This document shows, piece after piece, positions 26,859-36,315 of a stretch of 64,000 bases of DNA; the first letter of the stretch is position 1; each line of letters begins with the position of its first letter. Under the pieces are notes generated by a model. That model was given only the letters and a program-made list of their open reading frames with translations. It made no database searches and had not been told where the DNA came from. This DNA is from Roseibium sp. TrichSKD4 (GTDB taxonomy: Bacteria; Pseudomonadota; Alphaproteobacteria; Rhizobiales; Stappiaceae). The position numbers were made by a program, and so were the translations under genes. Location: contig NZ_GL476314.1 of the NCBI RefSeq assembly GCF_000148725.1, forward strand, positions 119,375 through 183,374, in the 5' to 3' direction.

Positions 26859-27893
26859 CTAGAGCAGGGCCTCAAGTTCGTCCAGGCGATCATTGACCAG
26901 CCAGCCATAATAGTTTTCGCGAGGCCACTGGCGGCCACTGCGCCTGAATTTGGCAGCTCGCGACCACGGGCTACCGAGGTTGTAAAGCGTTGCTGTCAGG
27001 CCCGGGTTCGTGGAAATGTCCACTTTCGCCACCTTTTTGTACGCTTCAATCGCGTCCTGGATGACAGCTGCCATGTAATGCAACGACAAGTTCGGGTCCA
27101 TGGTGGCACGATAGACGTCTGCCGCATCCGTTACATCCAGCCTGCGCTTGCCGCTTTGGCGGGCAACACGGTCGGACATCTTCAATACAGTCAAGGGGCT
27201 GAGTTGGCCGAGGCCGAAGCTCTGTCCGGCAAAAAGGGGCTGGAAGAACGTTTCGTTGAAATTGGTTTTGGGATACCGAACACCGTCAACGCGGTGGCCC
27301 TTAAATTGGCCGTTCCAGATGCGCTCATAGCATGACCACAGGCTGTCGCTGGATGTTGATTTGCCCTTTTTTCGGCAACGGTCAAACTGTTCCCGTTTGA
27401 CGAATTCTTCGACATGCTCACCGTCATGCTCAAAGCTGAGATCAATGCCGGCATAGGTGAGCGCCTTAACGTAATAGGACTGAGCGCTGTCCAGGCTGTC
27501 ATAATTGTAGGTATGTTCTCCAACGATCGCACCGATCATGTGGATTGGATCTATTTTATATCGCTTGGAAACACGCTTGATCGACCCGAGAAGGCGGCGG
27601 TCGCGTTTAAGAACAGAGACGACCTTCTTGAACTTTGCGTCATAGGTTGAGTTGCTGGCGGCTGTTCTTCGTGCAGATGCGGACGGAATACGCGGTTGGG
27701 AACGGTATCTGTTCCCCTCAGGCACTTCCCGAGCGCTTGCAGCATTGGCGCTTTCGGCAAAGCCGAGAGATGCAGGGCCTTCGATTCCCAGCAGCAGAGC
27801 GAGAGCCAATACTGCTAAGCTAGTATTTCGGATAGTCCGCCAAATGATCCGGCTGTTTGATAGGTTTGGGCATAATACTTTCAAACGACACAT
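26859..27893 (-). CDS. Exported DUF1402-family, lysozyme-like protein
   Basis: A 344-residue exported protein with a signal peptide (about 20-48, LAVLALALLLGIEGPASLGFA). The globular part reads RYKIDPIHMIGAIVGEHTYNYDS, QSFGLGQLSPLTVLKMSD and NPGLTATLYNLGSPWSRA. These resemble the Glu, Gly-x-Gln-x-S/N and Asn-x-Gly landmarks of lytic transglycosylases, which suggests peptidoglycan binding or cleavage; this is inference, as DUF1402 has no proven activity that I know. E in GEHTY would be the catalytic acid. Convergent with the MBL hydrolase, 16 bp apart. Confidence 0.8.
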   Translation of the reverse strand: MCRLKVLCPNLSNSRIIWRTIRNTSLAVLALALLLGIEGPASLGFAESANAASAREVPEGNRYRSQPRIPSASARRTAASNSTYDAKFKKVVSVLKRDRRLLGSIKRVSKRYKIDPIHMIGAIVGEHTYNYDSLDSAQSYYVKALTYAGIDLSFEHDGEHVEEFVKREQFDRCRKKGKSTSSDSLWSCYERIWNGQFKGHRVDGVRYPKTNFNETFFQPLFAGQSFGLGQLSPLTVLKMSDRVARQSGKRRLDVTDAADVYRATMDPNLSLHYMAAVIQDAIEAYKKVAKVDISTNPGLTATLYNLGSPWSRAAKFRRSGRQWPRENYYGWLVNDRLDELEALL

Positions 27894-28109
27894 GCTTTCG
27901 ATCCAATGGTCCTGTGCGCTAACGTCGCTTGGTCGGCCCCCCGCCGAATTTGCCCGAAATCAACAGGCGACGTCTATAGTTTCAATGCGCATTACACATC
28001 ACGAACACGGATGAATTGCAAGAATGCTTCTTCCGTTTGGGCAGCAGATGCACAAACATTTGCCACTGGGCAAAGTGCCATGTCGTCTTTTGAGTAAGTA
28101 AGAACGGAA

Positions 28110-28436
28110 TCACCTCTTTGTCCGCATAGGGCCAGCGTTCAGGCGAACGATACTTGGCACGTTCATTTGGTTCAGGAATGTGTTGTGCTTCATGAACCCG
28201 CACATCTCCCGCTGGATCAACACATGCCAGAGCGCTTCACCTGCTTCGGCAAGCCGTACCTGTTGGACCTCTGCTGTTTCGTGTTCGCTCACGGTCAGTT
28301 TTTCCAATGCCAGCTCCAGCTTTTTGTTTAGCCGGGTGAGTGTCCCTATCTTCTCAGAGAGTATGTCCTGCTCAAGCGCCGCGCTGAGCGGGTCTTGTGT
28401 ATCTTTCTCGAAAGTACGAGGTGGGCGCACTGACAT
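28110..28436 (-). CDS. Small helical protein, DUF6665-like
   Basis: A product of 108 residues from ATG 28436 (an in-frame TTG at 28472 is weaker). It has RPPRTFEKDTQDP, a central amphipathic helix LSEKIGTLTRLNKKLELALEKLTV, and AGEALWHVLIQREMCGFM. This combination matches small Rhizobiales proteins grouped as DUF6665, by recall. Cytoplasmic, no membrane segment, function unknown. It lies downstream of the transporter gene pair on the same strand but 56 bp away. Confidence 0.65.
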   Translation of the reverse strand: MSVRPPRTFEKDTQDPLSAALEQDILSEKIGTLTRLNKKLELALEKLTVSEHETAEVQQVRLAEAGEALWHVLIQREMCGFMKHNTFLNQMNVPSIVRLNAGPMRTKR

Positions 28437-28492
28437 GGGAAGCGGGCACTCCGTTAGTTTGTCCCGGGGCAAAGAGATCGTCTCATGATCTG

Positions 28493-29803
28493 TCAGCGCG
28501 TTTCAAGCGTTTGGCGTGCTCTTAGAACCCAAACAAACGCTGCAGCTTTGAGCAGGCACGGCCCGCCTGCGTAAGCAAGACTCAACGCCACAGCGGTCTC
28601 GCCGGTGGCAATCGTTCCGGGTTGGTACCCAAACAAGCCAAGGAACGGAAGGGCGACACCTGTTGCCAATGCCAGAGCTGATTTGGAAATGAAAGTGAGG
28701 ACGGAGAACAACCGCGATGTATCAGCCTGCTGCCGAGAGCCCGCGATATGATCCGCCAAAATTGCCGGGGGGATGGCGAGATCCGCTCCAAGCGCCAAGC
28801 CAGAGAGCAGACAGATGATGCCATAAGCCATTCCATCGCCGGGGCCGAGCAGGGACGCCCATATGAAAGTGGCACAAGCAAGCGCCATTGAGCTGCCCCA
28901 CGCTGTTATTTTTCCATAACGTGTCGCGAACTTGTCCCAGATCACCATGGAAAGAGCTCCGGACAAGAAATAGAGCAATAGGAACAAGCCTGTCAGGCTT
29001 TCTACGCCCAATCGGTCACGAATGAAGAAAAGGACCAGAACAGCGGGAATCGCACTGGCAAAAGTGTTGAGCAGATTGAGCGCAAAGAATTGCCGTCGCC
29101 ACGGGGTGTTGAGAAGAGTGGCCCAGTTGATAGATTTTTCGGACTTCTGGGTCGCGCTCATGAGCGGAGCTGTCTTTAGCCATAGCATCAACAGCAAACC
29201 GCCGAGCGCCAGCAAAGGGAGAAATAGCGATGCAAGCAGATGAAACGATGTGGCCGGATCAATCGTATGTCCGAGCAGACTCGGTGTAATCGCTGCGCAT
29301 AGCAAACCCAACAGTCCAAAGGCTTCACGTACCCCGGTTATGCGGGTCCGGTTGCTTTGATGTGTTGTCCATAATCCGCCCAATGCCTGCAGGTTAATGG
29401 CAACGACCGAAAAACCGGTGGTGCAAAGAAAAATGGAAAAGGCGAACCACAGTAGGGGGGCTGCTGCAAGTGGGTGAAACACCATCCAGAAACCGCTGCC
29501 GAGCAGGATCATACCGCTCAAAAGGATAGCTCCCCGATTTTCGGAATATGCGTCACTCAAACTACCAATCAGCGGGTCCTGAAGTGCATCGATGACACGT
29601 AAAGCCAAGAGAACCAGACCGAGTGCAGACAAGGGAACGGCCAGTGTTGTTGCATAGAAATCCGGAACGTGCAGATAAAGCGGCAAGCCCGCAAAGGCCA
29701 ATGGAAAAGCCATGAAGCCATACGCAGAAAGGGAGCGCCACTGCAGCTCTGATGCCGTTACTTGCCGGGCCTTGTCGTGAAGCGCGCCTTCTTGAGATGT
29801 CAC
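28493..29803 (-). CDS. GPH/MelB-type MFS transporter
   Basis: A 436-residue transporter with about 12 membrane segments. FAGLPLYLHVPDFYA and VIDALQDPLIGSLSDAYSENR are the hallmark of the glycoside-pentoside-hexuronide:cation symporter family (MFS_2). Start is GTG at 29803, overlapping the stop of the chalcone-isomerase-like gene (GTGA), so the pair is translationally coupled. Substrate unknown; family members carry sugars with Na+ or H+, but in this gene context lipid or other cargo is possible. Confidence 0.9.
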   Translation of the reverse strand: MTSQEGALHDKARQVTASELQWRSLSAYGFMAFPLAFAGLPLYLHVPDFYATTLAVPLSALGLVLLALRVIDALQDPLIGSLSDAYSENRGAILLSGMILLGSGFWMVFHPLAAAPLLWFAFSIFLCTTGFSVVAINLQALGGLWTTHQSNRTRITGVREAFGLLGLLCAAITPSLLGHTIDPATSFHLLASLFLPLLALGGLLLMLWLKTAPLMSATQKSEKSINWATLLNTPWRRQFFALNLLNTFASAIPAVLVLFFIRDRLGVESLTGLFLLLYFLSGALSMVIWDKFATRYGKITAWGSSMALACATFIWASLLGPGDGMAYGIICLLSGLALGADLAIPPAILADHIAGSRQQADTSRLFSVLTFISKSALALATGVALPFLGLFGYQPGTIATGETAVALSLAYAGGPCLLKAAAFVWVLRARQTLETR

Positions 29804-30348
29804 GAACCGGCTCCAACCAATCTTGCTCGCAGCTTCGGGTTCTTAGTGTTGGTGCCGAGCCAAATGTCAAAGAAGGCACCGGTGAAGGCTGGGTCCGAAA
29901 TCTCGCCAATCCGCCTGCCATTTGAATAGAACACGGTGGTGCGGCTGTTCTTGCGAATTCCCGTGATGGTTTGTCCCTTGGAGACATTTGGGAAAATCCG
30001 GTTCATTTGCTCGCGCCACGTCTGACGCCGGTTTGGCGTGCCTGCTCCAAGACGGGTTAGCTCTTTGATCGTTTGATCCGAAATGGCGGTCCCCTTGAAA
30101 TTGCGCAAATAGGTCAGCCGAAGCGCGAAGGGGTTGCTGCGCTGATAGATGCCACCGGGGGCAAAAAGCTCCGCATTAAAGATCCGAAAACCGAGGAAGG
30201 TCATCTGCCCTTCACCTACCAGCCGGGCATCTGGCACAGAGCTTCGGATTGCACCAGACGGAGAAGACGCAAAAACGCTGGCGGAGGTGGCTGCAACAGC
30301 AGTTATCAGGATAAAAAATGTTCTGAAACGTGCGAGCGCCGTCTTCAT
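29800..30348 (-). CDS. Exported chalcone-isomerase-like protein
   Basis: A 182-residue protein with a signal peptide (RTFFILITAVAATSASVFA). The rest, MTFLGFRIFNAELFAPGG, FALRLTYLRNFKG, FPNVSKGQTITGI and GAFFDIWLG, matches the bacterial chalcone-isomerase-like fold. Bacterial members lack flavonoid activity as far as known, and related folds bind fatty acids. Its stop is fused to the start of the GPH transporter gene, hinting that it supplies or handles the transporter's ligand; that link is inference. Confidence 0.87.
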   Translation of the reverse strand: MKTALARFRTFFILITAVAATSASVFASSPSGAIRSSVPDARLVGEGQMTFLGFRIFNAELFAPGGIYQRSNPFALRLTYLRNFKGTAISDQTIKELTRLGAGTPNRRQTWREQMNRIFPNVSKGQTITGIRKNSRTTVFYSNGRRIGEISDPAFTGAFFDIWLGTNTKNPKLRARLVGAGS

Positions 30349-30567
30349 CGTAACCTCCAGATTTTGTGTCTACCGGGTACGGTTTCGCTGCTCTTTTGGA
30401 TCGAACTGCGCCATCCGATCACGCGTTTGTGTTTTTGCTTGCGTGCCGGAATGACGAGCGATAAAAGCGCCCTCTCTTTGTGCGAACAGCATCTATGCTG
30501 ACAAATCCATTGTTTCGCAAAACTGGTCGGTGAGGCTGGCCAGAGCAATGTCGGGCGTGAGTGAAGT

Positions 30568-30873
30568 ATGAGTGACAGCGACCTGAAAACCCGAAAATCC
30601 ATTCGGCAAAAACTGGAGCGCCCAAAGCGCTATCAGGTGATTTTGCTAAATGATGATTTCACACCGGCAGAGTTCGTTGTGTTTGTCCTGAAAGGCGAGT
30701 TCCGGCTCGATGTCTTGCAGGCTGAACACGTGATGGAAACTGCCCATAAAAAAGGTGCGAATGTTGTCTCGACCTATCCGCGTGATGTTGCAGAGACAAA
30801 GGTGTCACGCGCCACAGAAACAGCGGTCCGAATGGGCTATCCGCTTAAGTTCATTGTTGAGCCGGAAGAGTAA
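30568..30873 (+). CDS. clpS: ClpS2-type adaptor of the ClpAP protease
   Basis: A 101-residue adaptor that binds N-degron substrates and delivers them to ClpA. Core YQVILLNDDFTPAEFVVFVL is typical, with Asn-Asp-Asp that grips the alpha-amino group; the end YPLKFIVEPEE and the HVMETAHKKGANVVSTYPRDVAETK stretch resemble the alphaproteobacterial ClpS2 group (Agrobacterium has two ClpS). ClpA is not adjacent, which also fits ClpS2. ATG at 30568 follows a weak GTGAGTGAAG site. Terminator at 30901. Confidence 0.92.
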   Translation: MSDSDLKTRKSIRQKLERPKRYQVILLNDDFTPAEFVVFVLKGEFRLDVLQAEHVMETAHKKGANVVSTYPRDVAETKVSRATETAVRMGYPLKFIVEPEE

Positions 30874-30900
30874 TCTTATCGTTTTGTAAGTACCCGATTG

Positions 30901-30931
30901 AAAAAGGCCCGGTCATGATGCCGGGCCTTTT
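30901..30931. terminator. Bidirectional rho-independent terminator
   Basis: Stem AAAAGGCCCGG / CCGGGCCTTTT with an 8-base loop between the convergent clpS and coiled-coil genes. T runs exist on both strands, so it can serve both. Confidence 0.9.
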
Positions 30932-30948
30932 CAGTGAAGCGGTCAGTC

Positions 30949-32415
30949 TCAGTCCGTGGGATCGTCCCGAAGCTTGACGATCTTGTCATCGTCCAGCTCA
31001 GTCTCAACCAAATTGTCCGAAGGTTCTTCTTCTGAAGGGTGTGTTTCGGTCAGCCCCAATTCTTCCGCGGGTCCAAAATTGTCGGTCAAACCCATAAGCT
31101 CAGCAGGGCCTCGACCTTCCATGGCGCGCTGGTAATTGGCAATGACGCCCTTGAGCTGAGCGATTTGGTCGTTGGCTGTGTCGACCTGAATTTTATAGCG
31201 TTGCAGCGTCTTGTTCTCATCGACCAACTCTTCCAGCTGATTTGTATACCTCTGATTCTGGTTGCGCTCGTGATTGAGATCCGTGAGCGTTGAGTTGTAC
31301 CGCAGGTTCAGCTCACGCAGTTTGGCGTTTGCTGTCATCAGTTCGTCGCGGTCTTTCTCGTGGTTTTTCTGAGCACCATCCAGAAGATGCTCGATTTCCT
31401 GCATGCGTTTGATCAGATCACGGTTGCGTTCCTTGATCTGCCCATTTTCGCGGGTGATCTCTTGCATGGACTGCGCCTCAATCCGGCGCTGGGATGACAG
31501 GTTCTCGATTTCGGCGTTCAGCGCATAGACTTCGTTGTCATGCTTGCGCTGCTCTTCCTCCAATCGCGATTTGGAGTAGGCGAGTTCCTGATTGGCCACA
31601 TCCAGATGCGATTTGAGGTCGATGTTGTTGTTGCGGAAGTCAACAACCTGCCGCTTGACCGCTTCCAACTCGCTCGTTGCGGAGTTATTCTTGCGCACTT
31701 CTTCTTCGAGAAGTGCTGCGCTTTCAGACAGGTTCTGTTGCAGCTCTTTCTCGCGCTTGGTGATGTCGTCGAGATTGGCTTGCAGGCTTTCCGAATGGTC
31801 TTCCAGTGTTTTGAACTTGGCCTTGAAGTCTACCAGTTCGCCACTGAGTTCGGAAATTTGCGAGTTGGCTTCAACGAGTTCAGCGCTCTGCGCACGAAAG
31901 TCCTCGTTCACCTTCTTGTTGTTGTCGCGGATGGTGATCAGCTCGTTGCGCGCTGTTTCCAGTGCCGTACGGGTTTCGGTCAAGCGCTTGCGTAGCGAAT
32001 GAACTTCTGCCTGAGCTTCCTCCAGATGTGCGGACAGAGTGCTGATCTTGTGGTTGGCATCCAACAAGTCTGTCGAGATCTTCGCGTTTTCAGACTTCAG
32101 CCGGATTTCAGTCTCCACATGAGCGCGTGAGGTCTCGATGAACTCCGACATCAGCATCAGGCTGTTGCGGTTTTCAGAGGCCATGGCGCTCATCTGGTCA
32201 AAGGCTTGTGACAGTCCCCCAAGCCGGGATTTCAACCCGTCCAGATGATGCATTTTTTCCTGCATCTTGATTGCGAAGGGAGACAGATGTTCAACATTGG
32301 AGGGCTGTGGCTCTGGCACTGCGTTGTCCTCCAAAGGGGGCGCTGCCTTATGGGCGTCCGGCACCGTGTTTGCTTCCGATTCCTGGGTTCGCGGTGTCAT
32401 CGAAAAAATACCCAT
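30949..32415 (-). CDS. Large coiled-coil protein, possibly cytoskeletal
   Basis: A 488-residue protein. A short disordered acidic N terminus (residues 1-50) is followed by almost continuous heptad-rich helix (about 60-420), with Leu at spacing of seven and Glu/Lys/Arg/Asn/Gln surfaces, then a disordered acidic tail (GRGPAELMGL onward) ending in DDPTD. No membrane or signal segment. This layout resembles filament-forming coiled-coil proteins such as crescentin or polar scaffolds, but I do not recognise an exact family. AGGAG lies 6 bp before the ATG, and an exact CtrA-type box sits 67-81 bp upstream, suggesting cell-cycle control. Confidence 0.75.
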   Translation of the reverse strand: MGIFSMTPRTQESEANTVPDAHKAAPPLEDNAVPEPQPSNVEHLSPFAIKMQEKMHHLDGLKSRLGGLSQAFDQMSAMASENRNSLMLMSEFIETSRAHVETEIRLKSENAKISTDLLDANHKISTLSAHLEEAQAEVHSLRKRLTETRTALETARNELITIRDNNKKVNEDFRAQSAELVEANSQISELSGELVDFKAKFKTLEDHSESLQANLDDITKREKELQQNLSESAALLEEEVRKNNSATSELEAVKRQVVDFRNNNIDLKSHLDVANQELAYSKSRLEEEQRKHDNEVYALNAEIENLSSQRRIEAQSMQEITRENGQIKERNRDLIKRMQEIEHLLDGAQKNHEKDRDELMTANAKLRELNLRYNSTLTDLNHERNQNQRYTNQLEELVDENKTLQRYKIQVDTANDQIAQLKGVIANYQRAMEGRGPAELMGLTDNFGPAEELGLTETHPSEEEPSDNLVETELDDDKIVKLRDDPTD

Positions 32416-32481
32416 GCGCTACTCCTGAACTGATTGCCGCCGCTCAAATCGCGCTGGCCTTCCACGCGATATGGGAGAACG

Positions 32482-32496
32482 TTAATGAAATCTTAA
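32482..32496. promoter_or_regulatory. CtrA-type box upstream of the coiled-coil gene
   Basis: TTAATGAAATCTTAA followed by C matches TTAA-N7-TTAA(C). It lies 67-81 bp before the ATG of the coiled-coil gene, the usual place for CtrA activation near a -35 region. The nearest other gene (uvrB end) is far away, so the target is clear. Confidence 0.55.
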
Positions 32497-32739
32497 CGCC
32501 TGAATCAACAACTTTTTGTATATATTGATATTTTACTACTATTTTAGCGTGTTTTTGTAAATCTGACTTGAGGGTTTTGGCGAGGAGAATTTCCGCAGCG
32601 TCAATTTATCCACAGACTGTGCGGAATTCGGGGGTGAATTGGGTAGACGTGGTCGAGTGAATTACCGGGCTGCCACGTATTCGGACTTCACCTTCCCGAA
32701 CAGCGCTGCACTCCTGTAGGTAAGGATGGTGAGGAGTGT

Positions 32740-33212
32740 GTAGGCTCCGGATCAAGTCCCGGGCGGTGCGGGCTGGTATCTCGGCCGTCTTAGCATCTCA
32801 GTTGTCGTCACTGGATTTGGTAGAGCCTGCCCACGACTTGATCGATGGGTGATTCCTTCTGGTAAGTTTCAAACTGCTGCACAAGCGGACAGGAAACGGA
32901 TTGGATCCCGAATCACGCTGCCGCTTGTCCGGGATGACGGTATGAGTATTGTTTGGGGATTGTGTCCCACCCTCTGGGCGTCGTCCCCGACTTGATCGGG
33001 GACCTATTGAAACCGGAGGAGACTGGGGGAAGCACGGTGCTTGCAGAACGACCGGTTTTCTATCCGTCCCTTGTACAGATCCGAGGGGCATAGTGGATCC
33101 CGGCTCGGTGGCCGGGATGACTTTATGAGTATCTTTCGAGACCCTGCCACGAACTCAATGGTCATCACCGGACTTGATCCGGTGATCCATCCCGCGATTT
33201 TCCAATCTACCG
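32740..33212. repeat. Cluster of REP-like palindromic repeats
   Basis: At least four imperfect palindromes built on a 'GTCATCCCGGACTTGATCCGGGATCC' like theme, stated here only in short parts: GGATCCCG..CGGGATGAC (32901-32938), GTCCCCG-acttgat-CGGGGAC (32981-33003), TCCCGGC-tcggtg-GCCGGGA (33097-33117) and TCACCGGA-cttga-TCCGGTGA (33165-33185). Two of them are followed by the same GAC..TATGAGTAT flank (32935 and 33118). They form hairpins on either strand and lie just after the uvrB stop. Confidence 0.8.
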
Positions 33213-33288
33213 CGCAAGTGGAAAGGGAGCGGAGCGGTATCAGGATCAAGTCATGGTATCACCTGATCTGCAGCGCTGAACTGAGGTC

Positions 33289-36200
33289 TCACTGCCCCGG
33301 TCGTCCACTCTTTTTCGGGCGTCCCCGTCGCTTCTTCTCGTCCGTTGGATCTTCGTAAGAACCAGCGCCGATTTTGCCTCGGACAACAGGTTTGGCGTCG
33401 TCGGCGGGGTCGATTAGTTTCTTCGGCAACGGCCCCTTGCTAAGCGGAACTTCGGTTCGACCGACAGTCATTTCGTCCAGGCTTGGTTTGTGAACTTTTG
33501 ATCCAGCCGCCTTGGCCCGGTCCTTCGCCGTTTCGCGTTTCTTGCCGCTCGCACCGGCCTTGGTTCCACCAGCGCCGAATTTCTTGTCGCCCTGATAGCC
33601 GCCTGTCTTTTCGTCGACCGAGGATTGACGGGCGAGCGGATCGTCGGCGACAGCGAGTTCGGTTTCCTGCAGGCGTTTGATCTCGTCGCGCAGGCGTGCG
33701 GCTGTTTCGAAATCCAAATCTGCAGCGGCATCGCGCATCTGCTTTTCCAGATCTTCGATATGGGCCTTGAGGTTGTGGCCAACCAAATTGCCGTCTTCGG
33801 CAAAGCCAGCCTCGACTGTGACGTGGTCTTGCTCGTAGACGCTTTCCAGAATGTCGCCGATGGAACGTTTGACGGATTCCGGCGTGATGCCGTGTTCTTC
33901 GTTGTAGGCGAGTTGTTTTTCGCGGCGGCGGTTGGTTTCCTTGATGGCGCGGTCCATCGAGCCGGTCATGTTGTCGGCATAGAGGATCACGCGGCCATCG
34001 ACGTTCCGCGCCGCACGGCCAATGGTCTGGATGAGGGAGGTCTCGGAGCGCAAGAAACCTTCCTTGTCCGCATCCAGGATCGCTACCAGTCCACATTCGG
34101 GAATATCGAGGCCTCGCGCAGCAGTTGATGCCGACGAGCACATCGAAAGCGCCGAGCGCAGATCGCGCAGATTTCGATCCGTTCAGCGTGTCGATGTCAG
34201 AGTGCATGTAGCGCACACGCACGCGTTTTCGTGCAGGTATTCAGTCAGGTCTTCCGCCATGCGTTTGGTCAGCGTAGTGACCAGCGTGCGATAGCCCTTG
34301 GCTGCGGTTTCGCGCACTTCGCCCAGCAAATCATCAACCTGTGATCCGGCGGGGCGGATATCGACCGGCGGGTCGATCAGACCGGTGGGGCGGATGACCT
34401 GTTCGGCAAACACGCCGCCACTTTGCTCCATCTCCCAGCTGCCGGGCGTGGCCGACACGGCGATGGATTGTGGGCGCATGGCGTTCCACTCTTCAAAGCG
34501 CAGCGGTCGGTTGTCCATGCAGGAGGGCAGGCGGAAGCCATATTCGGCCAGCGTAGCCTTGCGGCGGAAGTCGCCCCGGTACATCGCTCCGATTTGCGGA
34601 ATGGTGACATGGCTCTCGTCGGCAAAGACGAGGGCGTTGTCCGGAAGGTACTCAAACAGGGTGGGGGGCGGTTCGCCAGGATTCCGGCCCGTCAGATAGC
34701 GCGAATAGTTCTCGATGCCAGCGCAGGAGCCGGTTGCCTCCAGCATTTCCAGATCAAAGATGGTGCGCTGTTCCAGTCGCTGCGCTTCCAACAGGCGGCC
34801 ATGGGCGTTCAGTTCTTCCAGCCGATGTTTTAGTTCGGCCTTGATTGATTTGGTGGCCTGATTGAGCGTGGGCTTCGGCGTCACATAGTGGGAGTTGGCG
34901 TAAATCTTGACCGACTTCAGCTCGCCTGACTTCTTGCCCGTCAGCGGATCGAACTCGGTGATGGATTCGATTTCGTCGCCGAACAGGGACACACGCCAGG
35001 CGCGGTCCTCATAGTGAGCCGGGAACAGCTCGATCGTATCGCCGCGCACTCGGAAGGTGCCGCGCTGGAAGGCGGCGTCGTTGCGCTTGTATTGCAGGGC
35101 TACCAGATCAGCGATGAGCTGACGTTGGTCGATGCGCTCACCCACCTCGATCGCGAAAGTCATCGCCGTGTAGGTTTCCACCGAGCCTATACCGTAGATA
35201 CAAGACACAGAGGCGACGATGATCACATCATCGCGCTCCAGCAGCGCACGGGTCGCCGAGTGGCGCATCCGGTCGATCTGCTCGTTGACCGAGGATTCCT
35301 TCTCGATATAGGTGTCCGTGCGCGGAACGTAGGCTTCCGGCTGATAATAGTCGTAGTAGGAGACGAAATACTCGACGGCGTTGTCCGGAAAAAACGACTT
35401 GAACTCACCATAGAGTTGGGCGGCCAGCGTTTTGTTCGGCGCGAGGATCAAAGCCGGGCGCTGCGTGCGGGAAATCACCTGCGCCATCGTATAAGTTTTG
35501 CCCGAGCCAGTTACGCCCAGCAGAACCTGCGTCTGGTCGCCGTTATCGATGCCTTCCACCAGATCTGCGATGGCAGTGGGCTGATCGCCTTTTGGTTCAT
35601 AGTCACTGGCCAGCTTGATCGGCACGCCGCCTTCAGACTTTTCCGGGCGTTCTGGTCGGTGCGGCACCCACAGTTCGCCGTTTTTGTGCAGCGGATTGCC
35701 GCTTTCAATCAGCGCCGACAGGGCTTCAACGGTGGCCGTTGCGCCTTGATTGCCGCCCAAATCGCCAAAGCGGCCATCAGCGGCGGATTTCTTCTTTTTA
35801 TTGTCTTTCTTGTGCTGTTTCAGCTTTTCTTCCAGCTGTTCCGCCTCTTCCAGCGACATGTCCAGTCCGGCAACCGGGTTCAAGCCACCCGCTGCCCGTT
35901 CACGGGCACTATCCGCCTTGCCCATGCTGGTGCCACGGGCAGATTTGGCCGGTTTTTCAATTTTGCCTTTGGCCTTGGCGCCCTTCGGGGAGAGTTTGGC
36001 TTTACGGCCTTCTTCAACCTGCGCTGCGACCGCTCCATCGCCGCCAGCTCGCTCGCGCTCTTTGGAAGACGTTCGGGCCGTGCGTTTGGATGAGCCGGGA
36101 GCGCCCGGTGCCAGATCTGCCAATTTCGTGGGATCTTTGATTTTTGATCTGGTTTTGGGAGCTGGTTTCTCCGCTTCCTCTGCAATCTCCGCCGCCCAAT

Positions 36201-36315
36201 CAGAAATAGACCCGCCAAGAGGCGTGCCGCTTAAGGGCTTCTGTGGCGCTTCGCCAAACCCGTCTGGCGGAGTTTCACTGTCAGGATTTTTCGGAGTGCG
36301 GGACGTCTTGCTCAT
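33289..36315 (-). pseudogene. uvrB: Excinuclease ABC subunit B, reading frame broken
   Basis: Encodes UvrB in pieces: residues 1-about 710 from ATG 36315 (or 36369) to a stop at 34183, and the C-terminal part from about 34130 to 33289 in the same frame. Present are a 200-residue Lys/Ala-rich N-terminal extension, [16 protein letters not shown] (Walker A), the beta-hairpin [58 protein letters not shown] and the UVR motif, then a long basic tail. Between 34112 and 34224 the expected HSDIDT..DVLVGINLL region shifts frame repeatedly: about six single-base losses in GG/CC/GGG runs, net zero frame. This looks like sequence error in an intact repair gene. Confidence 0.88.

Larger units (their letters stand above)
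32416..33288. other. 873-bp intergenic region with regulatory box and palindromes
   Basis: Between the coiled-coil gene and the uvrB stop. Its left end carries the CtrA-type box (32482-32496) and AT-rich promoter DNA to about 32560. From 32740 onward it is GC-rich and full of REP-like palindromes. No convincing gene in either strand; short open frames there have no codon bias or ribosome site. Confidence 0.6.

Noticed and set aside
35014-36093. A 359-residue open frame antisense to uvrB
   Set aside because: Lies wholly over a conserved gene in the opposite strand; no recognisable motif.
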